A stretch of DNA of 64,000 nucleotides from Clostridia bacterium (GCA_017399105.1 JAFQEJ010000028.1:1-64000), one strand, 5' to 3'; shown: positions 33,785 to 43,155, counted from the first letter of the stretch. Translations and numbers: made by a program. Notes: generated by a model not told the origin, from the letters alone.

Positions 33785-36382
33785 TTATTTTAGAATTTTC
33801 TTCAGTTCGTAAATCAGACTGAGTGCTTCAAGGGGAGTCAGTGTGTCTGCATCCACAGCACGAAGCTTATCGGCAACCTCGCGGTCCTTGAGATCATCGA
33901 AGGTCAAATTGATGTCTTCATTGACTGAATTTACCTTTTGCGGAGCGGTCTGCGTGTTCTGTGCTCCGTCGACCAGTGATTTCAGGATCTCCTTGGCACG
34001 CTTGATGACTTCATTGGGAACACCCGCAAGCTTGGCAACCTCAATGCCGTAGCTGTCATCGGCGGCACCTCGAACAATGCGGCGAAGGAAGGTGACATCA
34101 TCGCCCTTCTTCTTGGCAGCGATGTTATAGTTGACGATGCCGTTACCGTCAGCCTCCAGCTCGGTGAGCTCATGGTAATGGGTTGCAAAGAGCGTTTTTG
34201 CTCCCAGCTTTTTCCCTGCTGTGTACTCGGCGACAGCGCGGGCAATACTCATGCCATCATAGGTGCTTGTACCACGTCCGATTTCATCGTAAATGACAAG
34301 GCTCCGGCGCGTAGCGTTTTTGAGGATATAGGCGACCTCATTCATCTCGAGCATGAAGGTAGACTGTCCCGATGCAAGATCATCCGAAGCTCCTACACGG
34401 GTGAAAAGCTTGTCTATAATGCCGATGGTAGCTTCCTTCGCGGGAACAAAGGAGCCAATCTGCGCCATAACCGAGATAAGTGCCACCTGACGCATGAAGG
34501 TAGATTTACCTGCCATGTTGGGGCCTGTAATGAGCATCATGCGGTTATATGTGGTATCAAGGCAAGCGGAATTGGGCACGAAATAACTATCGCGTACAAA
34601 TTGCTCAACCACGGGATGGCGTCCTTCCTTGATATCGATGATATCGCTGTAGTCCACGGTGGGACGAATGTAATTGTTGCGTACTGCCACATCTGCAAGG
34701 CTGAGATAGACATCAAGCAGTGCGAGGTTTGCGGCACTCTGCTGGATTCTGGGAGACACCTCATTGACCTTTTTCAAAAGATCGCAGAAGAGTTCATATT
34801 CGATCACATTGATCTTATCGCTGGCGCTGAGGATGGTTGCTTCCACCGATTTCAGTTCCTGCGTAATGTAACGCTCGCAGTTGGTGAGTGTCTGTTTGCG
34901 GATATAGGTCAGAGGCACGTCACCCAGATTAGATTTTGTAACCTCGATATAATAGCCGAAGACGCGGTTATAGCCGACCTTCAGATTCTTGATGCCGGTG
35001 GCTTCGCGTTCCTTGGCTTCAATCTCGCGAACATAGCCATCGCCGTTCTCGATGATGGAACGAAGCTTATCTACGTCCTCATTATAACCTTTGCGGATAA
35101 AGCCGCCCTCTCGCACCGAGAAAGGAGGTTCATCAACCAGCGCTGAGTCAATCAGCTCTCTGATATCGTCAAGAGTATCAAGCGTGCGGTAGAGATCGAC
35201 AAGCTCGGGACACTGGGAATCGGAGAGCAGCTCCTTGATGGCAGGAAGCTGAGCGGCGGTCTGGGAGATAGCTTTCAGATCACGGCTGACAGCACTTCCG
35301 TAGGCAACCTTTGATAACAGCCGCTCCACATCAAGCACGCCGCGAAGCAGCTCACCAAGTTCTTCACGCTTCATGAAGTTATCGTAAAGCTCCTCGACAG
35401 CCCCCTGTCTGCGTTCAATCTCAGCGATATTGAGCAGAGGAAGCTCCACCCAGCGACGAAGAAGTCTTGCGCCCATGGCAGTCCTTGTGCGGTCGAGAAC
35501 CCAGAGGAGTGTTCCCTTCTTCTCCTTGGTACGCATGGTTTCGGTAAGCTCGAGATTGCGTCTGGTGTTGACATCCATCTCTAAATACTGACCTTCGCTG
35601 TATATCTTCACCGACTTGATATAGGTCATATCAGTGCGCTGGTTTTCGGCGATGTAGTCTACAAGAGCTCCGACTGCACAGACAAGGGTGGTATTCTCCA
35701 TACCAAGCTCTGAGGGCAATTTTTTGATGTTTTTCAGCAGAGCAGCACCGGCATGTGATAAATCAAAACGATCGGTCTGTTTTTGCTGAACCGTGCTCTT
35801 CAGTCTGCCGCGCAGCATTTCATCAAGCTGGGGATAATCTGCCGAATCAATATTGAGTAAAACCTCGCGGGGCGCAAAGGTACCAAGCTCATTGACTGCA
35901 CGTTCAATGGCTCGCTCACCAAAAAATTTTGCCGCTGAAGCTTCACCGGTGGAGACATCGGCAAAGCAGACTCCGACCTCACCGGGAGTAATATAGATCG
36001 AAGCGAGATAGTTATTCTGGGTACTCTCGAGCATATTGGGATCGATGACGGTGCCGGGAGTTACAATGCGTGTGACATCACGCTTGACCAGTCCCTTTGC
36101 GGTTGCGGGATCTTCCATTTGCTCGCAGACGACCACCTTATAGCCTTTGGCAACCAGTCTGCCGATATAGCCTTCGGCAGCGTGATAAGGAACCCCGCAC
36201 ATGGGAGCACGCTCCTCAAGTCCGCAGTCTCTGCCGGTAAGAGTCAGCTCCAGCTCTCGGGAAACCGTTTTGGCATCCTCAAAAAACATCTCGTAAAAAT
36301 CTCCGAGACGGTACAGGAGAATGGCATCCTTATATTTTTCCTTTACCTCAAGGTATTGACACATCATGGGAGTCAGCGGCAT
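33785..36382 (-). CDS. mutS: DNA mismatch repair protein MutS
   Basis: Mismatch sensor ATPase, 865 residues, standard for MutS1. The mismatch-reading FYE lies near the N-terminus (LGDFYEMFFEDA). The connector, lever and clamp follow, then the ATPase with Walker A GPNMAGKSTFM, DEIGRGTSTYDG (Walker B) and the signature ATHYHELTELE. The C-terminus ends with the usual LIYELKKIL. It lies between the ylbF-type gene and mutL. Confidence 0.98.
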   Translation of the reverse strand: MPLTPMMCQYLEVKEKYKDAILLYRLGDFYEMFFEDAKTVSRELELTLTGRDCGLEERAPMCGVPYHAAEGYIGRLVAKGYKVVVCEQMEDPATAKGLVKRDVTRIVTPGTVIDPNMLESTQNNYLASIYITPGEVGVCFADVSTGEASAAKFFGERAIERAVNELGTFAPREVLLNIDSADYPQLDEMLRGRLKSTVQQKQTDRFDLSHAGAALLKNIKKLPSELGMENTTLVCAVGALVDYIAENQRTDMTYIKSVKIYSEGQYLEMDVNTRRNLELTETMRTKEKKGTLLWVLDRTRTAMGARLLRRWVELPLLNIAEIERRQGAVEELYDNFMKREELGELLRGVLDVERLLSKVAYGSAVSRDLKAISQTAAQLPAIKELLSDSQCPELVDLYRTLDTLDDIRELIDSALVDEPPFSVREGGFIRKGYNEDVDKLRSIIENGDGYVREIEAKEREATGIKNLKVGYNRVFGYYIEVTKSNLGDVPLTYIRKQTLTNCERYITQELKSVEATILSASDKINVIEYELFCDLLKKVNEVSPRIQQSAANLALLDVYLSLADVAVRNNYIRPTVDYSDIIDIKEGRHPVVEQFVRDSYFVPNSACLDTTYNRMMLITGPNMAGKSTFMRQVALISVMAQIGSFVPAKEATIGIIDKLFTRVGASDDLASGQSTFMLEMNEVAYILKNATRRSLVIYDEIGRGTSTYDGMSIARAVAEYTAGKKLGAKTLFATHYHELTELEADGNGIVNYNIAAKKKGDDVTFLRRIVRGAADDSYGIEVAKLAGVPNEVIKRAKEILKSLVDGAQNTQTAPQKVNSVNEDINLTFDDLKDREVADKLRAVDADTLTPLEALSLIYELKKILK

Positions 36383-36415
36383 GGCGAAATCCCTCCTTTC
36401 GTAAATCGGTTATGC

Positions 36416-36826
36416 TCAGTGCTCGTGGTGGTGATGATCGTGTCCGCAGCCCGAGCAGGAGGAGCAGCTTCCGGTGCATGCAGTTTCGCCGAGAATTTCG
36501 TTGTTGATAACTGCATCAATCTCTTCCATCAGCATGCGAAGGGCGTTTTCAGCCTCCTCATAAGCGAGATAGTTGGGATTTGTGGTGATGGTATCGTAAA
36601 GCTCCTTAATGCGCTTATTGACCGATGTGAGAAATTCCTCATCGGGAGTTTCCTTCTCGCATTCCTGTTCGAGAACACTGCGCTGTACATTATATTCAAA
36701 GACCGCCTGCTGGAGGGCGCTGTCCTTGGCGTAGATCTTCTTGGTCTCATCGACCTTCTTTGCGCGGTCATCTTCCTTGATCATTTTACCAAGTTCTTTT
36801 GCAAGTTCGAGAATTTCCATTTTCAT
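36416..36826 (-). CDS. YlbF/YmcA-family (RicA-like) regulator with Cys/His-rich tail
   Basis: 136-residue helical protein of the Com_YlbF family. In Bacillus such proteins (YlbF, YmcA, YaaT) form a complex that aids RNase Y-dependent mRNA processing and carries Fe-S clusters. The core (about 1-112) is all-alpha. The last 20 residues hold four Cys and six His (TGSCSSCSGCGHDHHHHEH), consistent with metal binding. The position right after miaB matches ymcA in Bacillus, so a RicA role is likely. The acidic/basic helix at 1-35 looks like a coiled coil. Confidence 0.85.
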   Translation of the reverse strand: MKMEILELAKELGKMIKEDDRAKKVDETKKIYAKDSALQQAVFEYNVQRSVLEQECEKETPDEEFLTSVNKRIKELYDTITTNPNYLAYEEAENALRMLMEEIDAVINNEILGETACTGSCSSCSGCGHDHHHHEH

Positions 36827-36854
36827 TTACCTCTTTCGTTTATGATTGTTTTGT

Positions 36855-38264
36855 TTATTTTTTCAATTCACCTGTCATCGAGTGCGTCTGCGCTCCCGTG
36901 ACAAGAATATCGGCAAACTGTCCGATCAGGCTGTCATCCCCTTCAAAATGCACAAGACGGTTGCGCTCGGTTCTGCCGGTGAGCTTAGTATCGTCGGTTT
37001 TGCTTCTGCCTTCTACCAATACGCGGACAATTTTTCCTTCATAGACCTCGTTTCGCGCATGGGATATCGCATTCTGCACCTCAAGCAGACGGGAGAATCG
37101 CGCCCCCTGCACATCAGCCGGGATCTGTCCCTCCATCTTTGCAGCGGGTGTTCCCGCTCGCTTGGAGTAGATGAATGAATAGATATTGTCATACTGTACA
37201 CGGCGGAGCATGTCCAGCGTATCTTCGAATTCTTCCTCTGTCTCTGTGGGGAAGCCAACAATGATATCGGTTGTTATAGCGATCTCGGGAATGCGCTCCT
37301 TCATATAGTCGACCAGCTCCAGATAATGCTCACGGGTATAGTGTCGGTTCATAATCTCAAGCACCCGGTTATTTCCCGACTGAAGCGGAAGGTGGAACTG
37401 CTTCGCCATTTTAGGATTGTCTGCAATTACGTCAATCAGACGCTTTGTTGCGTCCTTGGGATGGCTGGTCATGAAGCGCACCAGGAATTCTCCCTGGATT
37501 TTGCAGATGTCTTCCAGAAGATCGGGGAATTCGTAGCCTGTGCCGAGATCTTTGCCGTAGGAGTTTACATTCTGTCCGAGCAGTGTGATTTCTCGGTAGC
37601 CGGCATCTGCAAGTTCCTTTATTTCGGCGAGAATATCCTCCTTGGCACGGCTTCTTTCACGTCCTCTGACATAGGGGACAACACAGTAGGTGCAGAAATT
37701 GTTGCAGCCATACATGATGCTGACCCACGCCTTGAAGCTGCTTTCTCTTCTGACCGGGATTCCTTCTGCAATATTGCCCTCGGTATCGTCGATGTAGAAG
37801 CTTCGCGTGCCGCTGTGATAGGCATTATAAAGAATTTCGGGAAATTTATAGAGCATACCTGTTCCGAAAAGGAAATCTACATAGGGATATTTATGCTTGA
37901 TGTCCTCCTTGCGATGCTCCTGGGTGACCATACATCCGCAGATGCCGATGAGAAGATGAGGACGCTTGGCTTTCAGATGCTTGAATTGACCTGTAATCGA
38001 AAGTGCTTTCAGTTCAGCATGCTCTCTTACCGCACAGGTATTGACGAGGATAAGATCTGCATCCTCCGCATGCTCAGTGATGCGATAACCCATCTCCTCC
38101 GCCATGCCTGCAAGCCGCTCGCTGTCAGCTTCGTTTTGCTGGCAGCCATAGGTTCTGATGTGAGCTGCAAGCCCCTGCATTCCGATTATGCCGCGCATCT
38201 TTGCGGCGTATTCTCTCTGGCGGGCGATTTCCTTCTCGCTCACCGTTACTTTGCTTCTTTCCAT
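36855..38264 (-). CDS. miaB: tRNA-2-methylthio-N6-dimethylallyladenosine synthase
   Basis: Radical SAM methylthiotransferase modifying A37 of tRNAs, 469 residues. It has the N-terminal UPF0004 domain (TYGCQQNEADSERLAG, NTCAVREHAE, GICGCM) with three cluster Cys. The radical SAM triad is in CNNFCTYCVVP, and a C-terminal TRAM domain (about 395-460) is present. The family hallmark VPYVRGRERSR is present. It heads the miaB-ylbF-mutS-mutL-tgt block behind a TTGACA promoter. Confidence 0.97.
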   Translation of the reverse strand: MERSKVTVSEKEIARQREYAAKMRGIIGMQGLAAHIRTYGCQQNEADSERLAGMAEEMGYRITEHAEDADLILVNTCAVREHAELKALSITGQFKHLKAKRPHLLIGICGCMVTQEHRKEDIKHKYPYVDFLFGTGMLYKFPEILYNAYHSGTRSFYIDDTEGNIAEGIPVRRESSFKAWVSIMYGCNNFCTYCVVPYVRGRERSRAKEDILAEIKELADAGYREITLLGQNVNSYGKDLGTGYEFPDLLEDICKIQGEFLVRFMTSHPKDATKRLIDVIADNPKMAKQFHLPLQSGNNRVLEIMNRHYTREHYLELVDYMKERIPEIAITTDIIVGFPTETEEEFEDTLDMLRRVQYDNIYSFIYSKRAGTPAAKMEGQIPADVQGARFSRLLEVQNAISHARNEVYEGKIVRVLVEGRSKTDDTKLTGRTERNRLVHFEGDDSLIGQFADILVTGAQTHSMTGELKK

Positions 38265-38358
38265 GAATAATCCTTACCTCTGCACTACAAGCTGTTGTGG
38301 TACAGATGATATTTGTTACAATATGTTGGTTGTATCTTTGGATAACAATACATAGTAT

Positions 38359-38388
38359 ATTATATAATAAATCTCTGACTTCTGTCAA
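38359..38388 (-). promoter_or_regulatory. Promoter of the miaB-mutSL block
   Basis: TTGACA and TATAAT with an 18-bp spacer, about 95 bp upstream of the miaB start. Confidence 0.7.
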
Positions 38389-38462
38389 GAGCAATATGGA
38401 AAGTTCGGAACTTTTTCCCCCTTCTCTCGTCACATATACAACATCACATATGGAGGGTAATT

Positions 38463-38879
38463 ATGGAAAACATCATCATAACCGTCATGTGGCTCATTTT
38501 TGTTATGGGAATGATCCTGCCGCCGATGATTCTTTTTCTTATTTTCGGGCGAAAAGAGGATAAACGGAGATCCGCCGCATTGTTTTCGCTCCTTCTTCTT
38601 GTCACGGAGTTCGTTGTCATTTTTTTACTCTGCCTCCATCCGCCGATCATCAATGTGACCAACAGTCCTCTTTCGCAGGATTCGGAAGAGACGATCCGTT
38701 ATGTCAGTAATGGGCGCTTCAATGACAATACACCTGTATTCCCAATTGCTGTGATTGTTACAGAAAACAGCCCTTCACTTCTGCGTTGGCGAACCTTTTA
38801 CGGCATTTGGGGAAGCACAGAGCATATCTGGGATGAAGTCAATCAGTGTTATGAAAACACCGATCGGCTGTGGAATTAA
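38463..38879 (+). CDS. Hypothetical small membrane protein
   Basis: Not recognised. 138 residues with two N-terminal hydrophobic segments (about 5-28 and 38-59) joined by a basic loop (GRKEDKRRS). An extracytoplasmic-looking region of about 80 residues with several Trp and Asn follows. GGAGGG lies before the ATG. It is a stand-alone gene between miaB (divergent) and the aldo/keto reductase operon. No family motif is visible. Confidence 0.6.
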   Translation: MENIIITVMWLIFVMGMILPPMILFLIFGRKEDKRRSAALFSLLLLVTEFVVIFLLCLHPPIINVTNSPLSQDSEETIRYVSNGRFNDNTPVFPIAVIVTENSPSLLRWRTFYGIWGSTEHIWDEVNQCYENTDRLWN

Positions 38880-38900
38880 ATCTTGTGGGCAGTGTATATC

Positions 38901-38929
38901 TTGACGCAGGAATGTCGGAATGGTATAAT
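38901..38929 (+). promoter_or_regulatory. Promoter of the aldo/keto reductase operon
   Basis: TTGACG and TATAAT with a 17-bp spacer. The start codon of the first gene lies 36 bp downstream. Confidence 0.8.
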
Positions 38930-38964
38930 ACTGTTATCGAATGAATAATTTAGGAGAATCAGAT

Positions 38965-39972
38965 ATGAAATTTCTTCGTTTAGGACGTACCGAACTGAAG
39001 GTATCTAAAAACGGCTTTGGTGCACTGCCCATTCAGCGTGTGGGAATGGAGGATGCATGCCGTATCCTGAGAAAAGCTTACGAGGGCGGAATCAACTATT
39101 TTGACACGGCACGCGCATACTCGGACAGCGAGGAAAAGCTGGGTATGGCACTTTCGGATGTGCGTGAAAAGATCATCATCTCAACCAAAACCATGTCGAC
39201 CACGGCAGAGGGCTTCCGGGAACAGCTTCACACCAGTCTGCGTCTTTTGAAAACCGATTATATCGATATTTATCAGTTCCATAACCCTTCCTTCTGCCCA
39301 AAGCCGGGGGACGGCAGCGGACTGTATGAAGCCATGCTTGAGGCACGCTCTCAGGGATTGATCCGTTTTATTGGCTTCACCAACCACCGTCTTGCACTCG
39401 CTGAGGAGGCGGTCAGATCGGGACTTTATGATACACTGCAGTTTCCATTCTCTTATCTGGCAGGTGAAAAGGAGGAGGCGCTGGTAAAGCTCTGCGAAGA
39501 ACATGATGTGGGCTTTATCTGTATGAAGGCGCTGGCAGGAGGACTGATCACCCGATCAGATGCGGCATATGCTTTTCTTGATCAATATCCGGTGGCACCG
39601 ATCTGGGGCATTCAGCGCGAGAGTGAGCTTGATGAATTTCTCTCCTACAACGAAAATTCTCCGGTTATGAATGAAGAGCTTTCCGCTTTTATCGATAAGG
39701 AGCGCGCTGAGCTGAGCGGCGAATTCTGTCGAGGCTGCGGATACTGCCTGCCATGTCCCGCCGGTATCGAGATTTTCACCTGTGCTCGCATGTCGCTGCT
39801 CCTGCGCCGTTCTCCTGCTGCGGGACATCTGTCAGAGCGCGGACAGGCGATGATGAAGAAAATCGAGAGCTGTCTCAACTGCGGACAATGCAGCACACGC
39901 TGTCCTTATGGGCTGGATACGCCCGCTCTGCTCAGAAAAAATTATGAGGATTACAAAACCTTCTTGAAGTGA
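38965..39972 (+). CDS. Aldo/keto reductase with C-terminal 2x[4Fe-4S] domain
   Basis: NAD(P)H- or ferredoxin-linked oxidoreductase, 335 residues. The AKR barrel (about 1-265) has the catalytic Asp and Tyr in NYFDTARAYSDSE, Lys in IISTKT and His in IYQFHNP. The C-terminal part holds two Cys-rich sites: CRGCGYCLPC and CLNCGQCSTRCPYG. This fused AKR/Fe-S layout is common in anaerobes and suggests electron exchange with ferredoxin. The ATG at 38965 follows TAGGAG. It is the first gene of a five-gene operon. Confidence 0.92.
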   Translation: MKFLRLGRTELKVSKNGFGALPIQRVGMEDACRILRKAYEGGINYFDTARAYSDSEEKLGMALSDVREKIIISTKTMSTTAEGFREQLHTSLRLLKTDYIDIYQFHNPSFCPKPGDGSGLYEAMLEARSQGLIRFIGFTNHRLALAEEAVRSGLYDTLQFPFSYLAGEKEEALVKLCEEHDVGFICMKALAGGLITRSDAAYAFLDQYPVAPIWGIQRESELDEFLSYNENSPVMNEELSAFIDKERAELSGEFCRGCGYCLPCPAGIEIFTCARMSLLLRRSPAAGHLSERGQAMMKKIESCLNCGQCSTRCPYGLDTPALLRKNYEDYKTFLK

Positions 39973-39981
39973 GGTACTGTC

Positions 39982-40917
39982 GTGAGCAAATATCCCATAA
40001 ACAAAGAATTCTTCCCCTACTCCCTTTTCGCGCCGCCAATACGGAATGCGAAACTGGCAGGCTTTCTCGGCTCCTGCATGAAGCCGCCGCAAAGTCTCTT
40101 CCGTGATCGGGAAATTAATGTGCGCAGAGAGGTAATGGAAGGTTTCGGATCAGCATCCGTGGAGCTGCTGATCATCGAACCGAAGGAAACATGCGGCGTG
40201 CTCCCCAGCCTCGTTTATTATCACGGCGGCGGATTCTTTTTTGGCGGTGCAGGATATCATTACAGGCTTGCAAAGGAATATTCTCTGAAAACCCCCTGCA
40301 AGGTTATCTTCGTCCAATATCGGCTGGCACCGAAGTATCCCTATCCAATTCCGGTTGAGGATTGTTATGCGGCACTGCTGTGGACGGTGTCAGAGGCAGA
40401 CCGTCTGGGTATTGCCCCCGACAGAATCGCTGTCGGCGGTGACAGTGCAGGAGGTAATCTCGCCGCCGCTGTCGCATTGATGGCGCGTGACCGCGGTGCT
40501 TACAAGCCATGCTTTCAACTGCTGGTATATCCCGTTACCGACCGCAGAATGATCACTCGGTCGATGCAAAGCTTCACCGATACTCCCATGTGGAACAGCA
40601 TCCTCTCACGCATGATGTGGCAGGGATATCTCGGCAATGCAGTTGAAAATCTGATCTATGCTTCACCTGCCGAAGCTGTGTCCTTGGCAGAGTTGCCTCC
40701 CGCTTATGTGGAAAGTGCTGAGTTTGATTGTCTGCGCGATGAAGGAATTGCTTACGCAGAACAGCTTCGGCATGACGGAGTGCCGACTGAGCTTGTTGAA
40801 ACAAAGGGGACTATGCATGGATTTGATATTTCGGAGCATGCACCGACTGCGAAGGCTGCCGTCGCATCTCGCATTGACTATATGAAAAAGCAGTTTTATA
40901 AATCCTCGGGGGAATGA
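39982..40917 (+). CDS. Alpha/beta-hydrolase esterase (HSL family)
   Basis: Carboxylesterase of the hormone-sensitive-lipase branch, 311 residues, cytoplasmic. The oxyanion motif is HGGGFFFG. The nucleophile elbow GDSAGGNLAAA has the catalytic Ser. Asp lies in SAEFDCLRDEG and His in MHGFDISE. Substrates are typically short acyl esters. A weak ribosome site lies at normal spacing (GTGAGGTAC upstream). It lies 9 bp after the reductase gene, so the two probably act in one catabolic or detoxifying route. Confidence 0.9.
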   Translation: MSKYPINKEFFPYSLFAPPIRNAKLAGFLGSCMKPPQSLFRDREINVRREVMEGFGSASVELLIIEPKETCGVLPSLVYYHGGGFFFGGAGYHYRLAKEYSLKTPCKVIFVQYRLAPKYPYPIPVEDCYAALLWTVSEADRLGIAPDRIAVGGDSAGGNLAAAVALMARDRGAYKPCFQLLVYPVTDRRMITRSMQSFTDTPMWNSILSRMMWQGYLGNAVENLIYASPAEAVSLAELPPAYVESAEFDCLRDEGIAYAEQLRHDGVPTELVETKGTMHGFDISEHAPTAKAAVASRIDYMKKQFYKSSGE

Positions 40918-40918
40918 C

Positions 40919-41626
40919 ATGAAAACTTATTTTAATGATAAAGTGGCTGTTGTCACCGGTGGAGCCCGTGGAATCGGCAAATGTATCTGTGAGGAATTTT
41001 TAAAGGCAGGTGCGAAGGTCTGCACCATTGATCTTCTTGACAACGACTATTTCACGGGTGATCTTTCAGACAAAGCGACACTTGAGCGTTTTGCAGATAA
41101 AGTTTTATGCGATTACGGGAAAGTGGACTTTCTCATTAACAATGCGGCGCCCCTTTTTAAGGGTATCGATGAATGCAGCTATGAGGATTTTGAATATGCG
41201 CAGCGTGTCGGCGTGACAGCTCCCTTCTATCTTGCCAAGCTTTTCGCCCCCTATTTTTCCAAAGGTTCGTCCATCGTGAATATCTCCTCCTCCCGTGACC
41301 GCATGAGTCAACCGCAATCCGAGAGCTACACCGCTGCCAAGGGAGGTATCTCAGCGCTTACCCATGCCCTTGCTGTCAGCTTTTCGGGCAGAATACGGGT
41401 CAACTCTATTTCTCCCGGCTGGATTTCCACAGAACCGATTTCAGGCATAGACGCATCACAACAACCGGCGGGACGGGTCGGGCATCCCCGCGATATTGCC
41501 GACATGGTACTCTTCCTCTGCTCTGACAGGGCGGGCTTCATCACGGGAGAGAATATCTGTATTGACGGCGGCATGACCAGACTAATGATCTACCACAACG
41601 ACTTCGGCTGGACGCTGAGTGAGTAA
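40919..41626 (+). CDS. Short-chain dehydrogenase/reductase
   Basis: Classical SDR of 235 residues. It has the NAD(P) loop TGGARGIGK, NNAAP, catalytic Ser in ISSS, and the Tyr-x3-Lys pair in SYTAAKGG. The Asp after beta-2 (CTIDLLDNDY) points to NAD(H). The closing motif FITGENICIDGGM is typical. It begins 1 bp after the esterase stop, so it is in the same operon. The substrate is unknown. Confidence 0.92.
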   Translation: MKTYFNDKVAVVTGGARGIGKCICEEFLKAGAKVCTIDLLDNDYFTGDLSDKATLERFADKVLCDYGKVDFLINNAAPLFKGIDECSYEDFEYAQRVGVTAPFYLAKLFAPYFSKGSSIVNISSSRDRMSQPQSESYTAAKGGISALTHALAVSFSGRIRVNSISPGWISTEPISGIDASQQPAGRVGHPRDIADMVLFLCSDRAGFITGENICIDGGMTRLMIYHNDFGWTLSE

Positions 41627-41636
41627 GGAGGTTCCC

Positions 41637-42050
41637 ATGATACAACCGCTCATCCATGATCCGCTTCTTCTCGCAGCAAAATCCGAGCCTGCGACGGCAG
41701 ATGATCTTTCCGTCGTCCGCGATCTTCTCGATACACTCATCGCTCATAAAGAGAACTGCGTGGGTATGGCGGCAAATATGATCGGGCAGAAGAAGCGCAT
41801 CATTGCTTTTTTCTGTGACGGTGATTATATGACAATGCTCAATCCTGTTATTCTGAAAAAATCGAACGCCTTTGATACCGAGGAAGGATGCCTTTCTCTG
41901 CTCGGCGGGCCGAGAAAGACAAAGCGCTATCGCAGCATCAAGGTTCAATATCAGACAATCGAACTGCAAACCCGCATCAAAACATTCACAGGATGGACCG
42001 CGCAGATCATACAGCACGAGATTGATCACTGCAACGGAATCCTGATTTGA
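41637..42050 (+). CDS. Peptide deformylase homologue
   Basis: 137 residues, shorter than housekeeping deformylases (about 150-190). Motif 1 reads GMAANMIG in place of GxGxAAxQ, i.e. Asn for Gln. Motif 2 is EEGCLSL with the metal Cys. Motif 3 is QHEIDHCNG with both metal His and the catalytic Glu. The metal site is complete, so activity is plausible, perhaps on a specialised substrate or as a resistance-type variant. AAGGAGG precedes the ATG. It overlaps nothing and lies 10 bp after the SDR gene. Confidence 0.88.
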   Translation: MIQPLIHDPLLLAAKSEPATADDLSVVRDLLDTLIAHKENCVGMAANMIGQKKRIIAFFCDGDYMTMLNPVILKKSNAFDTEEGCLSLLGGPRKTKRYRSIKVQYQTIELQTRIKTFTGWTAQIIQHEIDHCNGILI

Positions 42051-42060
42051 GGGGACGACC

Positions 42061-43107
42061 ATGACACGCGAAGAAATTCTGCTTCGCAGACTTGCAGGAC
42101 ATCATCTGCTCGAAAAAGCAGACAAGCTGTCGGTAGTGCGCGATCTCTGCGGTATTCAGGCTCAGTTTATGGTGAATGCAATACATGCGCTGAAGCTTCG
42201 CTGCACAGATGATGAGTCTGCACTTTCCGACGGGCTTGTCAAGAGCTGGACAATCCGCGGTACGGTACATGTATTTGCCGCATCCGATCTGCCGCTCTTC
42301 ATCCGATGCGGCAACGGTAAAGATTACAGAAAAAATGAATGGAACGGTTATACCTTCTGGAATCAGCGGGACAAGTGGGCCCTGACACCCGAGCGGCAGA
42401 AATATTTTTCAAAGATCATCCTGTCTGCACTGGAATCGGGACCGCAAACCCGCGACAATCTCAAGGAAATCTGTCATGAGCAGGGTATGACCGAACCGGA
42501 GAAGGAGAGCATGTTCGATCCCTGGGGAGGCGGCATTAGAGAGCTGTGCGAGCGCGGCTTCATGAATTATACAGTACAGGAGAATAAAGCTTTCTGCCTT
42601 ACTCCTGCCTTCACACCGATGTCCGATGAAACCGCAAAGCTTGAGATTGCACGCCGTTACTTTACCAATTTTGCTCCCGCAACAATTCACGATGCCATGT
42701 ACTTTCTCGGTGCAAAGCAGTCGGAGGTCAAAGACTGGCTTTCAAGGCTGCCGGTCAGAAGCAGCTTCTTAGACGGTAAAACCTATTATTATATCGAAAA
42801 CGGCAAAGATTATAATCGCAATATGCCGCCCTGTATTCTCCTTGCGGGATTTGATCAACTGATGCTGGGTTATCAAAAAAAGGAGAGTCTGTGTCTTCAG
42901 CCCGAGTATCTTCGCGGTATCTTTAATCTTGCCGGCATTGTTATGCCTGCCATTCTGCTTCATGGCAGAGTAATCGGCAAATGGAAGCATAAAGATGGAA
43001 AATTAACCTTCACGCTTTTTGAAGCTGTAGATGAATGTGCGAAAAAGCTGATCTGCAGCGAATCTGAGCGATTGTGGAATAATATCAAACGAATCAGCTG
43101 GGAATAA
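42061..43107 (+). CDS. AlkZ-like winged-helix DNA glycosylase family protein
   Basis: 348-residue member of the HTH_42 (PF06224-like) family, which includes interstrand-crosslink glycosylases AlkZ and YcaQ. Near the N-terminus it has GIQAQF, a Gln-x-Gln motif like the catalytic QxQ of AlkZ. Further family segments are TIRGTVHVFAASDL and FDQLMLGY. Three winged-helix repeats are expected. It ends the operon that starts with the aldo/keto reductase, an unexpected DNA-repair member among metabolic genes. Activity on damaged DNA is inference from the family. Confidence 0.82.
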   Translation: MTREEILLRRLAGHHLLEKADKLSVVRDLCGIQAQFMVNAIHALKLRCTDDESALSDGLVKSWTIRGTVHVFAASDLPLFIRCGNGKDYRKNEWNGYTFWNQRDKWALTPERQKYFSKIILSALESGPQTRDNLKEICHEQGMTEPEKESMFDPWGGGIRELCERGFMNYTVQENKAFCLTPAFTPMSDETAKLEIARRYFTNFAPATIHDAMYFLGAKQSEVKDWLSRLPVRSSFLDGKTYYYIENGKDYNRNMPPCILLAGFDQLMLGYQKKESLCLQPEYLRGIFNLAGIVMPAILLHGRVIGKWKHKDGKLTFTLFEAVDECAKKLICSESERLWNNIKRISWE

Positions 43108-43155
43108 ACAGCAAGCCGAGCATGAAGTAACTTATGTTCGGCTTGCTGTTTATTT
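43107..43155 (+). terminator. Bidirectional terminator after the AlkZ-like gene
   Basis: AACAGCAAGCCGA...TCGGCTTGCTGTT, a 13-bp stem with inner CAT/ATG pairing and a T-rich tail (TTTATTTT). It serves both the plus-strand operon and the gdhA side. Confidence 0.8.
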
